Shown one piece after another: positions 16,997 through 26,212 of a DNA stretch of 64,000 nt. Under the pieces are notes generated by a model that was not told the DNA's origin, did no database searches, and worked only from the letters and a program-made list of their open reading frames with translations. Both the position numbers and the translations under genes were made by a program. Source of the DNA: Clostridiales bacterium (lineage in GTDB: Bacteria; Bacillota; Clostridia; Oscillospirales; Acutalibacteraceae); the NCBI GenBank assembly GCA_012839185.1, contig DUNU01000003.1, forward strand, positions 1 to 64,000, given 5' to 3'. Each line of letters begins with the position of its first letter. The stretch's first letter is position 1.

Positions 16997-18730
16997 ATGT
17001 ATCAAGTTTTATACCGAAAATGGCGACCTCAAACATTTTCAGATGTAGTAGGTCAACCTCAAGTAACAATCACTCTCGCTAATGAAATCATAAGTGGGAG
17101 TATTTCTCATGCTTACCTTTTCACGGGAACAAGAGGAACAGGCAAGACAACATGTGCAAGAATACTTGCAAAAGCCCTGTGTTGTGAGCAACCTAAAAAC
17201 GGGAATCCATGTAATGAATGTTCAATATGCAAAACCTTTGATGAAGGTGGGTTAATAGATGTTGTCGAGATTGATGCAGCAAGCAACCGCAGTATTGATG
17301 ATATAAAGCTATTAAAAGAAAAATCCGCCTTTTTGCCGACAAAAGCAAAATACAGAATATATATCATTGATGAAGTTCATATGCTCTCAGTCGATGCATT
17401 TAATGCACTGCTTAAACTAATTGAAGAGCCGCCGGAGCATTTGATATTTATATTTGCTACTACGGAAGTTCACAAAGTTTTGCCGACTATACAGTCAAGA
17501 TGTCAAAAATTCAATTTCAGACGAATTGACAGCAGTGATATTGCAGATCGTTTAAACTATGTTTGTAAACAAGAAAGTAGAGAAATAACTGAGACCGCCG
17601 CACTCATGATAGCAAGAATATCAGATGGTGCAATGCGTGATTCTCTCTCATTATTGGATCGTTGTTTTGTTTATGACGGTATAATTGATGAAACAGTTGT
17701 GTCAAAAGCAGCGGGCGTAATGAGCCGTAACAGTCTTTTTGATTTAAGTGATGGTATTGCTGATAACGATAGTATAAAGATATTGCAAGTGCTTGATAAT
17801 TTACATAAAGATTCATGTGACAGTGAACGAGTTTGTACTGAATTGATTGAGCATTATCGCAATTTTATGCTTGTGTTGTCGCTTAATAATCCTGAGGATG
17901 CAATTGTTTGCACTACCGATGATATGAAACGCTATAAGACGGCTGCAAAATCAATGACTGTTGAATCAACTTTGAGAATAATTGATAGTTTATGTCGCAC
18001 TTTTGAGAAATTAAAATATTCGAAAACCGGCAGAGTGGAGCTTGAAACTGCATTATTAAGACTTGGAATTCCGGAAATAAATTCAGATAACAGTGCCCTT
18101 GCTGAGCGTATTTCAAAACTCGAACTTGAATTAAAAAATTGCAGGTCTGAAAATAAAGTCTCAAATGCTGATAATTACGCTGACGAAACAAAAATTTCTC
18201 AGGCTTCTGCCCCTCATTCAACAACTGCAACACCAAAAACAAAGCAGGAAGAAATAATTACCCAATCTACAGAATTTGTTTCTGATCTTTCTTTTATAGA
18301 AAACGATGAAACTGATAAGTTAATGCCTTTTGACAATGTTCCTGTTCCGGATGACGAGCCAATAGGATTTGAGGCACCTTTTGAAGAGGCTGAACTGGAT
18401 GACGAACCGATGATAAGTGGTCCATTTGATGAGGACGATGATGAGCCGATAGCATCATCTGAAATAAATTTAAAACCGACATCATCAAATGAATATAATC
18501 TTACCAATTGGGAGCGGATAGTTGAACGAGCAAAACAGATAAGCCCTCCTCTAAATGGTTTATTAAACGGTACCATAGCATCTATTGAGGGAAATTTATT
18601 AATTATTAAATTTCCAATGCAAATAATGATAGATATGCTAAACGGCAATGACAATTTCAAACGTGTTATTAAAGAAGTCGCTGAGGAAATACTCGGCGAG
18701 CAATATGAAATAAGATATGTAAGGAGATAA
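16997..18730 (+). CDS. dnaX: DNA polymerase III subunit gamma/tau
   Basis: The 577-residue protein is the clamp-loader ATPase of the replisome. It starts 'YQVLYRKWRPQTFSDVVGQ', has Walker A 'GTRGTGKTTCARI' (~45), a zinc-binding Cys set ('CCEQPKNGNPCNECSIC'), the 'DEVHML' Walker B, and the sensor 'IFATTEVHKVLPTIQSRCQ'. After the AAA+ and helical domains, an acidic Pro/Asp/Glu-rich linker (~430-490) precedes a C-terminal tau-type domain. Start at 16997. It sits directly after SRP RNA and forms a compact group with ybaB (2-base gap) and recR. Confidence 0.97.
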   Translation: MYQVLYRKWRPQTFSDVVGQPQVTITLANEIISGSISHAYLFTGTRGTGKTTCARILAKALCCEQPKNGNPCNECSICKTFDEGGLIDVVEIDAASNRSIDDIKLLKEKSAFLPTKAKYRIYIIDEVHMLSVDAFNALLKLIEEPPEHLIFIFATTEVHKVLPTIQSRCQKFNFRRIDSSDIADRLNYVCKQESREITETAALMIARISDGAMRDSLSLLDRCFVYDGIIDETVVSKAAGVMSRNSLFDLSDGIADNDSIKILQVLDNLHKDSCDSERVCTELIEHYRNFMLVLSLNNPEDAIVCTTDDMKRYKTAAKSMTVESTLRIIDSLCRTFEKLKYSKTGRVELETALLRLGIPEINSDNSALAERISKLELELKNCRSENKVSNADNYADETKISQASAPHSTTATPKTKQEEIITQSTEFVSDLSFIENDETDKLMPFDNVPVPDDEPIGFEAPFEEAELDDEPMISGPFDEDDDEPIASSEINLKPTSSNEYNLTNWERIVERAKQISPPLNGLLNGTIASIEGNLLIIKFPMQIMIDMLNGNDNFKRVIKEVAEEILGEQYEIRYVRR

Positions 18731-18732
18731 GT

Positions 18733-19065
18733 ATGAAAGCAAGAATTCCAAACCAAAGACCTAAAGGCGATCCGATGAAGATGATTCAGGAAATGCAGGA
18801 GAAGATGGAACAAAAGCAAGCCGAAATTGAAGCAACTGAATTTACCGCTTCTTCCGGTGGTGGGGCAGTTGATGTTACCATAAACGGCAAACACGAAGTT
18901 TTGTCTATCAAAATTCAACCCGATGTCGTCGATCCCGAAGAAATTGATATGCTTGAAGACTTGCTTATTGCATCCTTAAATGAAGCAATCCGCAAAGCAG
19001 GCGAAGCGATGGAACGTGAAATGAGCGGTCTCTCCGGCGGTCTGGGCGATTTAGGTTTATTCTAA
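18733..19065 (+). CDS. YbaB/EbfC nucleoid-associated protein
   Basis: The 110-residue protein is a YbaB/EbfC family DNA-binding dimer. The pattern is an N-terminal coiled coil rich in Met/Gln/Glu (~15-35), 'GGGAVDVTINGKHEVLSIKI', then 'DPEEIDMLEDLLIASLNEAIRKA' and a Gly-rich end. It sits between dnaX and recR, the near-universal arrangement, and overlaps the recR start by one base (TAATG). It starts two bases after dnaX with AAGGAG inside the dnaX end. Confidence 0.96.
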   Translation: MKARIPNQRPKGDPMKMIQEMQEKMEQKQAEIEATEFTASSGGGAVDVTINGKHEVLSIKIQPDVVDPEEIDMLEDLLIASLNEAIRKAGEAMEREMSGLSGGLGDLGLF

Positions 19066-19664
19066 TGGATTACACAAGCCTTCCGCTTAAAAGGTTAGCG
19101 GAACAGTTTGAGCGTATGCCCGGTGTCGGTAAAGTTTCTGCACAGAGAATGGCTTTTTATGTGCTTGGATTAACCCCCGATGAAGCAAAGAATTTTGCAG
19201 ATGCGATAACGGATGCGGTCAGCAAATTGCATCGTTGCTCAATTTGTCAGAATTTGACTGAACATGACACCTGCCCGATATGCGAAAATATTAAACGAAA
19301 CAAGTCAATTATATGTGTTGTCGGAACGGTACAAGATTTAATGGCTGTTGAAAAGACGGGAGAATATGACGGAGTATATCATGTCCTTCACGGTGAAATT
19401 TCACCGCTTAACGGTATTGGTCCTGATGATTTAACAATTAAAGAATTGCTCAACAGGGTAAAGAATGAAGCAATTGATGAAATAATCTTGGCAACAAATT
19501 CCGATACCGAAGGCGAAACAACCGCAATGTATATTCAACGTCTGCTAAAGCCGTTTGAATTAAAAGTAACTCGCCCTGCTTATGGAATCCCCGTAGGTAT
19601 GGAACTTCAATATGCGGATAATATTACTTTAGGCAGAGCCATTGAAGGCAGACAAATTTTCTGA
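19065..19664 (+). CDS. recR: Recombination mediator RecR
   Basis: The 199-residue protein is RecR, which works with RecF/RecO to load RecA on gapped DNA. Visible features are a helix-hairpin-helix ('LAEQFERMPGVGKVSAQRMAF'), a four-Cys zinc finger ('CSICQNLTEHDTCPIC'), a Toprim domain beginning 'ICVVGTVQDLMAVEKTGEY', and 'TRPAYGIPVGMELQYAD' near the C-terminus. Length and motifs are normal. Confidence 0.97.
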   Translation: MDYTSLPLKRLAEQFERMPGVGKVSAQRMAFYVLGLTPDEAKNFADAITDAVSKLHRCSICQNLTEHDTCPICENIKRNKSIICVVGTVQDLMAVEKTGEYDGVYHVLHGEISPLNGIGPDDLTIKELLNRVKNEAIDEIILATNSDTEGETTAMYIQRLLKPFELKVTRPAYGIPVGMELQYADNITLGRAIEGRQIF

Positions 19665-19692
19665 TACTCGTAATAAGACCGGGAGTGATTAT

Positions 19693-20544
19693 ATGGCAAG
19701 AAGTAAGACATTAAAACTTTTTTTAATGGATGGTGAACCAAGCGGAAGAATAAAATGCTCTCTAGCAAACTGGACAGGAATAGCTTATAAGATTTCAAGA
19801 ACTGCTTTGGATAAGTGCAAAGATATGGAGCTGCTGAAACAAAGCGGTGTTTACTTTCTTTTTGGAACAGACGAGTTTGATAACGCAACAGTCTACATAG
19901 GACAAGCAGGCATACGCAAAAATGGAAAAGGATTATTACTACGCATACAAGAACCACACAATATAATTGACTATTGGACTGAAGTTATTATGTTCACTAC
20001 TACAAACAATTCATTCGGTCCGACTGAGATTAGTTACCTTGAAAATCGCTTTTGTAATATGGCAATTCAAGCTGACCGATACATTGTCAAAAATAATAAT
20101 GAACCTAATCTTGGAAATATAACAGAGGAAACCGAAAGTGAGCTTGAAGAATTTATCGATTATGCAAAAATTGTAATGGGTGCACTCGGTCATAAGGTAT
20201 TGGAACCTCTTGTACCACCTTCTGATTCATCTGATGATGAACCTATTCTTTATTTAGAATATGGAAAGGGAAGTGCGACCGGCAAGAGGACAAGTGATGG
20301 GTTTGTAATTCTGAAAGGAAGCACCATCAACCCAACAATGACAAGAACTTGTCCTGAAAGAGCAAAAAAAGATCGAAAAAAGTATGCAGATAAGATTGAT
20401 AACAACAATGTGCTTATATCAGATCTGCTATTCTCCAGTCCCTCAGCTGCTGCTGGGTTTGTTGGCGGAGCATCACTAAGTGGCAATGTACTGTGGAAAG
20501 ACACTAATGGCAAAAGCCTTAAAGAGCTTATTGATGAGGAATAA
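19693..20544 (+). CDS. GIY-YIG nuclease-like protein with DUF4357
   Basis: The ~283-residue protein has a GIY-YIG-type core ('SGVYFLFGTDEFDNATVYIGQAG', ~residues 50-72, followed by 'GLLLRIQEPH' with an Arg) and an ExxY/N-type block 'EISYLENRF'. Its C-terminal region ('AAAGFVGGASLSGNVLWKD', ending 'LKELIDEE') matches DUF4357. Proteins of this layout are annotated as GIY-YIG nucleases and occur sporadically; their biological role is unclear, with DNA repair or phage restriction possible. The ATG at 19693 has GGGAG upstream. It lies 28 bases after recR, ends before a terminator, and is not part of the usual dnaX-ybaB-recR set, so it may have been acquired. Confidence 0.82.
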   Translation: MARSKTLKLFLMDGEPSGRIKCSLANWTGIAYKISRTALDKCKDMELLKQSGVYFLFGTDEFDNATVYIGQAGIRKNGKGLLLRIQEPHNIIDYWTEVIMFTTTNNSFGPTEISYLENRFCNMAIQADRYIVKNNNEPNLGNITEETESELEEFIDYAKIVMGALGHKVLEPLVPPSDSSDDEPILYLEYGKGSATGKRTSDGFVILKGSTINPTMTRTCPERAKKDRKKYADKIDNNNVLISDLLFSSPSAAAGFVGGASLSGNVLWKDTNGKSLKELIDEE

Positions 20545-20598
20545 CCCAATTTTGGTAAATTGACTGGGTTAGGTTTTCTGAGATTCAATGAAATTTTT

Positions 20599-20626
20599 AC
20601 GGGTATCATTACCCGTATTTTTATTT
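20599..20626 (+). terminator. Terminator after the GIY-YIG gene
   Basis: Stem ACGGGTA/TACCCGT with TCAT loop followed by ATTTTTATTT. It separates the recR group from the inositol operon. A weaker hairpin (AACCCA/TGGGTT, about 20543-20570) lies just before it. Confidence 0.85.
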
Positions 20627-20671
20627 ATCAAAAATTTTATTTGATTTCGGCATAAATATTTTTTGAAACAC

Positions 20672-20699
20672 TTGCATTTTTAGAAATATATAGTATAAT
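20672..20699 (+). promoter_or_regulatory. Promoter for the inositol (iol) operon
   Basis: TTGCAT (20672-20677) and TATAAT (20694-20699) have a 16-base spacer, directly before the GGGAGGTGG Shine-Dalgarno of the first gene; the leader is very short. Confidence 0.7.
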
Positions 20700-20716
20700 A
20701 AATGGGAGGTGGTAAG

Positions 20717-21589
20717 ATGTCATTGGTTAGCATGAGCCTGTTGCTTAAAGACGCTCAAATTGACAATAGGGCAGTCGGTGCTTTTTCTGTCGGAAATATG
20801 GAAATGATTATGGGAGCGGTGAACGCTGCCGAAGAACTTAACACCCCGATTATTATTCAAATTGCAGAAAAAAGACTTAAAAACAGCCCTCTTTTTCTTA
20901 TGGCTCCGATGATGGTTGAGGCTGCAAAAAAATCAAAAATTGATATTGCCGTTCATCTTGACCACGGCATTACCGAACATTGCGTTCACGATGCTTTAGA
21001 ATATGGTTTTACATCTGTTATGCTTGACGGCTCACACCTTGATTTTAATGAAAATATTGAAATTACAAAGAAAATTGTAACTTTAGCCCGTAAATATGGT
21101 GCATCCGTTGAGGCTGAACTCGGTGTATTATCAGGGAATAACGGCGAATCAGTTTCCGGCGTTGAAGCGTTATTTACCTCGCCTGATGAAGCAGTAAGAT
21201 TTGTTGAAGAAACAAAAATTGATGCATTGGCACCGTCAATCGGCAATGCACACGGACATTACTCTGTTCCACCCGAATTGAGATTTGAAATTCTCAAAGA
21301 TATTCATGATAAAGTTAATATTCCTCTCGTACTTCATGGTGGCTCAGGCTTAAGTGTTGATGATTTTCACCGTTGCATTAACTTAGGAATAAGAAAAATT
21401 AACGTAGCAACTGCCTCTTTTGATGCTCTTGCCGCTTTTGGAAAAGAATATTGTAACGCAGTTACAAAAGCAGATTTCTTTGAACTGTCCGCTAAAATGA
21501 TTGAAGGCGTTTATGAAACTGTAAAGAGACACATACAAATCTTTAATAATTGCAAAAAAAGTAAAGGAGATAAACATGGCATATATTGA
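20717..21589 (+). CDS. iolJ: Class II aldolase, probable 6-phospho-5-dehydro-2-deoxygluconate aldolase
   Basis: The ~290-residue class II (zinc) aldolase shows 'AVHLDHG' (zinc His and Asp), 'SVMLDGSHLDFNEN', 'VEAELGVLSG', 'GNAHGHY' and 'LVLHGGSGL', all class II fructose-bisphosphate aldolase family motifs. Sequence alone does not separate FbaA from IolJ, but it is first in a complete inositol operon. There the expected reaction is cleavage of 6-phospho-5-dehydro-2-deoxygluconate to DHAP and malonate semialdehyde. The ATG at 20717 is chosen because an in-frame ATG at 20702 would place the GGGAGGTGG Shine-Dalgarno inside the gene. It overlaps iolC by 14 bases. Confidence 0.88.
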   Translation: MSLVSMSLLLKDAQIDNRAVGAFSVGNMEMIMGAVNAAEELNTPIIIQIAEKRLKNSPLFLMAPMMVEAAKKSKIDIAVHLDHGITEHCVHDALEYGFTSVMLDGSHLDFNENIEITKKIVTLARKYGASVEAELGVLSGNNGESVSGVEALFTSPDEAVRFVEETKIDALAPSIGNAHGHYSVPPELRFEILKDIHDKVNIPLVLHGGSGLSVDDFHRCINLGIRKINVATASFDALAAFGKEYCNAVTKADFFELSAKMIEGVYETVKRHIQIFNNCKKSKGDKHGIY

Positions 21590-22592
21590 ATTTGATAAGA
21601 CAAAAAAATATGACGTAATTTTACTCGGAAGAGTGGCTGTTGACTTAAATCCGGTTGATTACAATTGTCCTCTGAATGAAAGCACGACTTTCAAACGTTA
21701 TTTAGGTGGCTCGCCTGCAAATATTGCTGTCGGACTTGCTCGTTACGGGAAAAAGGCAGGCTTTTTTGCTCGTGTTTCCGATGACCAACTTGGCACATTT
21801 GTTATTGATTTCTTCAAAAATGAAGGAATTGACACAAGTCATATCAAGCGTTGCGAAAACGGCGAGAAAATAGGTCTCACTTTTACGGAGATAAAATCCC
21901 CGACCGAAAGCAGTATTGTTATGTACAGAAATGAAGCGGCAGACTTAAAACTTCATGTTGATGACATTGATGAAGATTATATAAAACAGGGAGCATCACT
22001 TCTAATTTCAGGCACGGCACTTGCCGAAAGCCCCTCTCGTGAAGCGGCACTTAAGGCACTTCGTCTTGCAAAGAAAAATAATATTCCTGTTATTTTTGTT
22101 ATTGACTACCGTGCATATAACTGGAAAAATGATGATGAAATCGGTATTTATTACAATGCTGTTGCAGTTGAAAGTGATATTATTATCGGTTCTCGTCCCG
22201 AATATGATTTAACTGAAAGATTTTGTGATTTGGATGGCAGCGACACAGCGTCCGCTGAATATTGGCACAGTAAAGGTGCTAAGATTGTTATAATCACTCA
22301 CGGAAAAGAAGGCTCATCTGCATATACAAACGACGGAAAATCATTTTCCATTAAGCCTTTCCCGGTTAAACTCCTGAAATCTTTTGGTGGCGGAGACGGT
22401 TATACAAGTGCTTTCCTTTACAGTTTGATTGAGGGAAAAGAAATTATAGATTGCCTTGAGTTTGGTTCGGCAGCCGCTGCGATGCTCGTTGCAAGTCATG
22501 CTTGTTCACAGGATATGCCAAATGTTCAACAGGTTGAAAAATTTATTTCAGATGCAAAAGCCGAGTATGGCGACATGGTTGCAAGAGTTTAA
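21576..22592 (+). CDS. iolC: 5-dehydro-2-deoxygluconokinase
   Basis: The 338-residue PfkB/ribokinase-family kinase shows 'YLGGSPANIAVGLARYGKKAGFFARVSDDQLG' split across its substrate-binding lobe and the C-terminal 'KSFGGGDGYTSAFLY' anion-hole/catalytic Asp block (usually GAGD; here GGGD). It phosphorylates 5-dehydro-2-deoxygluconate at C6, preparing it for IolJ. The AAAGGAG Shine-Dalgarno lies inside the end of iolJ. Confidence 0.93.
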   Translation: MAYIEFDKTKKYDVILLGRVAVDLNPVDYNCPLNESTTFKRYLGGSPANIAVGLARYGKKAGFFARVSDDQLGTFVIDFFKNEGIDTSHIKRCENGEKIGLTFTEIKSPTESSIVMYRNEAADLKLHVDDIDEDYIKQGASLLISGTALAESPSREAALKALRLAKKNNIPVIFVIDYRAYNWKNDDEIGIYYNAVAVESDIIIGSRPEYDLTERFCDLDGSDTASAEYWHSKGAKIVIITHGKEGSSAYTNDGKSFSIKPFPVKLLKSFGGGDGYTSAFLYSLIEGKEIIDCLEFGSAAAAMLVASHACSQDMPNVQQVEKFISDAKAEYGDMVARV

Positions 22593-22610
22593 TTATCGGA
22601 GTAAGAAAAA

Positions 22611-23378
22611 ATGTTTGAAACAACAAAATTTGATAAAAACAATGAAATTCTCCTTTGTAATCAAAAAGACAAGCACACAAATATGCTTATGACTATATAT
22701 GTCAAAAAACTGCTTGCAGGAGAAAAAATTACTTTAACAAGTGATACTGACGAAATTGCTGCACTTTTAATTGAGGGCGATGTCGATTTCATTTTTGAAA
22801 ACAGAAGAGAACACGCCGTTCGTGAAAGTGCATTTGAACAAAAACCTTATGCTGTTCATGTTTGTAAAAACAAGAGTTTCAAGATAGTAGCAAATGCGGA
22901 AAGCGAAATTATTGTTCAACAAACCGATAATGATGCGGAATTTGAAACGGAGTTTTACAATCCCGATAATGTTTTGTATCAGGAGTTTGGCTCGGATCAA
23001 TGGGATGGCTCGGCAAATCGGATAGTGTCAACTATGTTTGATATTGACAATGCACCGAAATCGAAAATGGTGTTAGGTGAAGTTTATAACAAACAAGGTT
23101 GTTGGTCGAGTTATCCCCCTCACCATCATCCGCAACCGGAGGTGTATTATTTCCGATTTGACAAACCGCAGGGCTTTGGAGCATGCTATAACGGTGATGA
23201 AATTTATAAAAGTGTAGACCGTTCTTTTTGCACTATAACAGACGGTCAAATACACAGTCAGGTTGTTGCACCGGGATATACCAAGTACTATGTTTGGATG
23301 ATTCGTCATCTTGATAATAATCCGTGGTATAAAACTACTCGTATTGTAGCCGATGAACACAGTTGGATGTCCATGTAA
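22611..23378 (+). CDS. iolB: 5-deoxy-glucuronate isomerase
   Basis: The 255-residue cupin-type protein contains 'GCWSSYPPHHHPQPEVYYFRFDKPQGFG', whose His/Glu residues form the metal site of IolB. It isomerises 5-deoxy-glucuronate to 5-dehydro-2-deoxygluconate. The length is typical. It lies 18 bases after iolC and 24 before iolD. Confidence 0.94.
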   Translation: MFETTKFDKNNEILLCNQKDKHTNMLMTIYVKKLLAGEKITLTSDTDEIAALLIEGDVDFIFENRREHAVRESAFEQKPYAVHVCKNKSFKIVANAESEIIVQQTDNDAEFETEFYNPDNVLYQEFGSDQWDGSANRIVSTMFDIDNAPKSKMVLGEVYNKQGCWSSYPPHHHPQPEVYYFRFDKPQGFGACYNGDEIYKSVDRSFCTITDGQIHSQVVAPGYTKYYVWMIRHLDNNPWYKTTRIVADEHSWMSM

Positions 23379-23402
23379 TATATTAAATTTAGGAGTGAGA
23401 AT

Positions 23403-25319
23403 ATGCCTAAAATGACAATGGCACAAGCATTGATTAAGTTTTTAGATAATCAATATGTTTCTTTTGACGGCGTAGAATCAAAATTTGTTGACGGAATATT
23501 TACCGTATTCGGTCATGGAATTGTTTGCGGTATCGGTCAGGCTCTTGATGAAAATCCCGGAAATCTTCGGGTATATCAAGGCAAGAACGAGCAGGGACAA
23601 GCCCATGCTGCGACATCTTTTGCAAAAATGCATAACCGCAGAAAAATTATCGCTTGTTCTTCATCAATCGGTCCGGGTGCTGCAAATATGGTTACGGCAG
23701 CAGCAACGGCAACAGTCAATAATTTACCTTTGCTTTTACTGCCTGCTGATACTTTCTCAACCCGTCAACCGGATCCTGTATTACAACAATTTGAGCAGCC
23801 CTATTCTTTAAGCGTTACCACAAATGACGCTTTTAAGGCAGTATGCAGATACTGGGACAGAGTTGCTCGTCCCGAACAGTTAATGACTGCTATGATAAAT
23901 GCAATGAGAGTTCTTACAAATCCTGACGGAACGGGTGCTGTATGTGTTTCAATTTGTCAGGATGTCGAAGGCGAGTCATACGATTATCCCGAAAGTTTCT
24001 TTGCTAAAAGAGTTCATAAAATTCCTCGACTTAATCCCGACATTGAAGAAATAAATGAAGTAGTTAATGCATTATTAAATGCAAAAAAACCTCTTGTAAT
24101 AGCCGGTGGCGGTGTTCGTTATTCAGAGGCAGGGAAAGTGCTTGAAGATTTTTGTCTTAAATATAATATTCCTTTTGCTGAAACGCAAAGTGCAAAGTCA
24201 GCTGTTCTTTCAAGTCATAAAATGAACTTAGGCGGTATCGGCGTTACCGGAAATTCTGCCGCGAATACCATTGCTAAGGATGCTGATTTTATTTTAGGTA
24301 TCGGAACTCGTTTTTCTGATTTTACAACAGCATCAAAATCATTATTTGCAAATGCACAGGTCGCAACAATAAATGTAAGCCGTTTTGATGCTTACAAATT
24401 GGATGCGATAAAATGTCAATGTGATGCAAAAATCGGTATTGAAAAGATAGATGAGATATTATCAAAGTCTTCATATTCAAATGCTTATACAGACGAAATT
24501 GTTAAAGCAAAATCCGATTGGGCTGAGGAAATGAATCGTCTTGCAGCTTATGTTTATGACGAGAATTTTGAACCTCTGATTGAAGCAAGAGACGAGAGAA
24601 GCATCCCCGAATTTATAAAAGTTACGGGAGGCAAAATCACTCAAACATCAGCCCTTGCACTTATTCGTAAAGTTATTGATGAAGACGCAGTCACTGTCGC
24701 TGCGGCAGGTTCGCTCCCCGGTTGTATGCAAAGAATGTGGACTACGGATTCGAGATACACATACAACATGGAATATGGCTATTCCTGTATGGGTTATGAG
24801 ATTGCCGGTGCTTTTGGTGCAAAACTTGCCATGCCCGACAGGGAAATCTACGCATTTTGCGGTGACGGCAGTTATTTAATGCTTCACAGCGAATTGGTAA
24901 CCTCAATTCAGGAAAAGAAAAAGATAAACGTTCTTTTGTTTGATAATAACGGCTTTGGTTGCATTAACAATCTTCAAATGGGACAAGGTGCGGGGAATCT
25001 TGCTACTGAATTTAGATTCAGAGATGAAAAGGGTGAGCTTTTGGGCGATATTATGCCGATAGATTTTGCAATGAGTGCTGCAGGTTACGGTTGCAAAACA
25101 TATACCGTTAAAACATTGGATGAGCTTGAAGCAGCGTTGATTGATGCAAAGAAACAGACCGTTTCAACGCTTATTGATATTAAGGTATTGCCGAAAACCA
25201 TGACCGACGGTTATGGTGCTTGGTGGCACGTGGGTGTTGCCCAAACTGCCCGAAAAGAAAGCGTACAAAACGCTTATAACACAATGCAGAAAAATTTAGC
25301 AAAAGCGAGGAAATATTGA
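23403..25319 (+). CDS. iolD: 3D-(3,5/4)-trihydroxycyclohexane-1,2-dione hydrolase
   Basis: The 638-residue thiamine-diphosphate enzyme opens the ring of the trihydroxycyclohexanedione made by IolE. It has the TPP-enzyme blocks '[19 protein letters not shown]' (catalytic Glu region), '[14 protein letters not shown]', '[11 protein letters not shown]' and the C-terminal TPP motif '[18 protein letters not shown]…NNNGFGCI' (GDG…N). Full length for IolD. Start at 23403 after TTTAGGAGTGAG. It overlaps iolE by TGATG. Confidence 0.95.
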   Translation: MPKMTMAQALIKFLDNQYVSFDGVESKFVDGIFTVFGHGIVCGIGQALDENPGNLRVYQGKNEQGQAHAATSFAKMHNRRKIIACSSSIGPGAANMVTAAATATVNNLPLLLLPADTFSTRQPDPVLQQFEQPYSLSVTTNDAFKAVCRYWDRVARPEQLMTAMINAMRVLTNPDGTGAVCVSICQDVEGESYDYPESFFAKRVHKIPRLNPDIEEINEVVNALLNAKKPLVIAGGGVRYSEAGKVLEDFCLKYNIPFAETQSAKSAVLSSHKMNLGGIGVTGNSAANTIAKDADFILGIGTRFSDFTTASKSLFANAQVATINVSRFDAYKLDAIKCQCDAKIGIEKIDEILSKSSYSNAYTDEIVKAKSDWAEEMNRLAAYVYDENFEPLIEARDERSIPEFIKVTGGKITQTSALALIRKVIDEDAVTVAAAGSLPGCMQRMWTTDSRYTYNMEYGYSCMGYEIAGAFGAKLAMPDREIYAFCGDGSYLMLHSELVTSIQEKKKINVLLFDNNGFGCINNLQMGQGAGNLATEFRFRDEKGELLGDIMPIDFAMSAAGYGCKTYTVKTLDELEAALIDAKKQTVSTLIDIKVLPKTMTDGYGAWWHVGVAQTARKESVQNAYNTMQKNLAKARKY

Positions 25320-26209
25320 TGCTTGATAAAAACAAAGTTAAATTGGGAATTGCTCCAATTGCATGGACAAACGATGATATGCCCGATTTAGGAGCAGAAA
25401 ACACCTTTGAACAATGCGTTTCAGAAATGGCACTTGCAGGATATACCGGCTCTGAAGTTGGCAATAAATATCCGAAAGATCCCAAAATTCTTCATAAATA
25501 TCTTGACATCAGGGGTATTAAAATCTGCAATCAATGGTTCAGTTCTTTTCTGCTTACAAAACCCTATGAAGAAGTTGAGACTGAATTTATTGAACAATGC
25601 AAATTTCTTACCGCTATGGGTGCAAAAATTATTGGTATTTCCGAACAAAGTCATTCAATTCAGGGAACCGAAAAATCTGTTTTTGATGAAAAATATGTTA
25701 TGAATGACGATGAATGGAATCGTCTCTGCGATGGTCTTTCAAAGCTCTCTGAAAAATCTTTGGAATATGGAATAACAACAACTTTTCATCATCATATGGG
25801 AACTGTTGTCCAGACTGAAGCGGAAATTGACCGACTTATGGCTAATACAGCAGATACATTTAATCTTCTTTACGACACCGGTCATCTTGCATATTGCGGC
25901 GAAGATTATATTTCCGTATTGAAGAAACATATTAAAAGGATTAAACATATTCATCTTAAGGATATTCGTCCTGAAGTTGTTAAAAAAGTTAAGAATGAAA
26001 AACTTTCATTTCTGCAAGGTGTCCGAATTGGTACATTTACCGTTCCCGGTGACGGGGTAGTAGATTTCGAAACTGTATTTGAAATTCTAGCAAAAAATGA
26101 CTATGAAGGCTATATTTTAGTTGAAGCAGAGCAAGATCCGTCTATAGCAAATCCTTTTGAGTATGCAGTAAAAGCACGTGAATTTATCCGTGAGAAAGCA
26201 GGTATATAA
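25319..26209 (+). CDS. iolE: Inosose dehydratase
   Basis: The ~296-residue TIM-barrel (xylose-isomerase-like) protein begins 'KLGIAPIAWTNDDMPDLG', characteristic of IolE, and contains 'GYTGSEVGNKYP', 'TTFHHHMGTVVQ', 'DTGHLAYCGED' and 'HIHLKDIRPEVV', which carry the metal ligands. It dehydrates 2-keto-myo-inositol. The ATG at 25319 overlaps the iolD TGA by one base; an in-frame TTG just upstream is less likely. Confidence 0.95.
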   Translation: MLDKNKVKLGIAPIAWTNDDMPDLGAENTFEQCVSEMALAGYTGSEVGNKYPKDPKILHKYLDIRGIKICNQWFSSFLLTKPYEEVETEFIEQCKFLTAMGAKIIGISEQSHSIQGTEKSVFDEKYVMNDDEWNRLCDGLSKLSEKSLEYGITTTFHHHMGTVVQTEAEIDRLMANTADTFNLLYDTGHLAYCGEDYISVLKKHIKRIKHIHLKDIRPEVVKKVKNEKLSFLQGVRIGTFTVPGDGVVDFETVFEILAKNDYEGYILVEAEQDPSIANPFEYAVKAREFIREKAGI

Positions 26210-26212
26210 GTA

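Noticed and set aside
18214-18918. 234-residue open frame opposite dnaX/ybaB
   Set aside because: Ser-rich low-complexity translation of the acidic dnaX linker on the other strand; no start signal and it spans two real genes.
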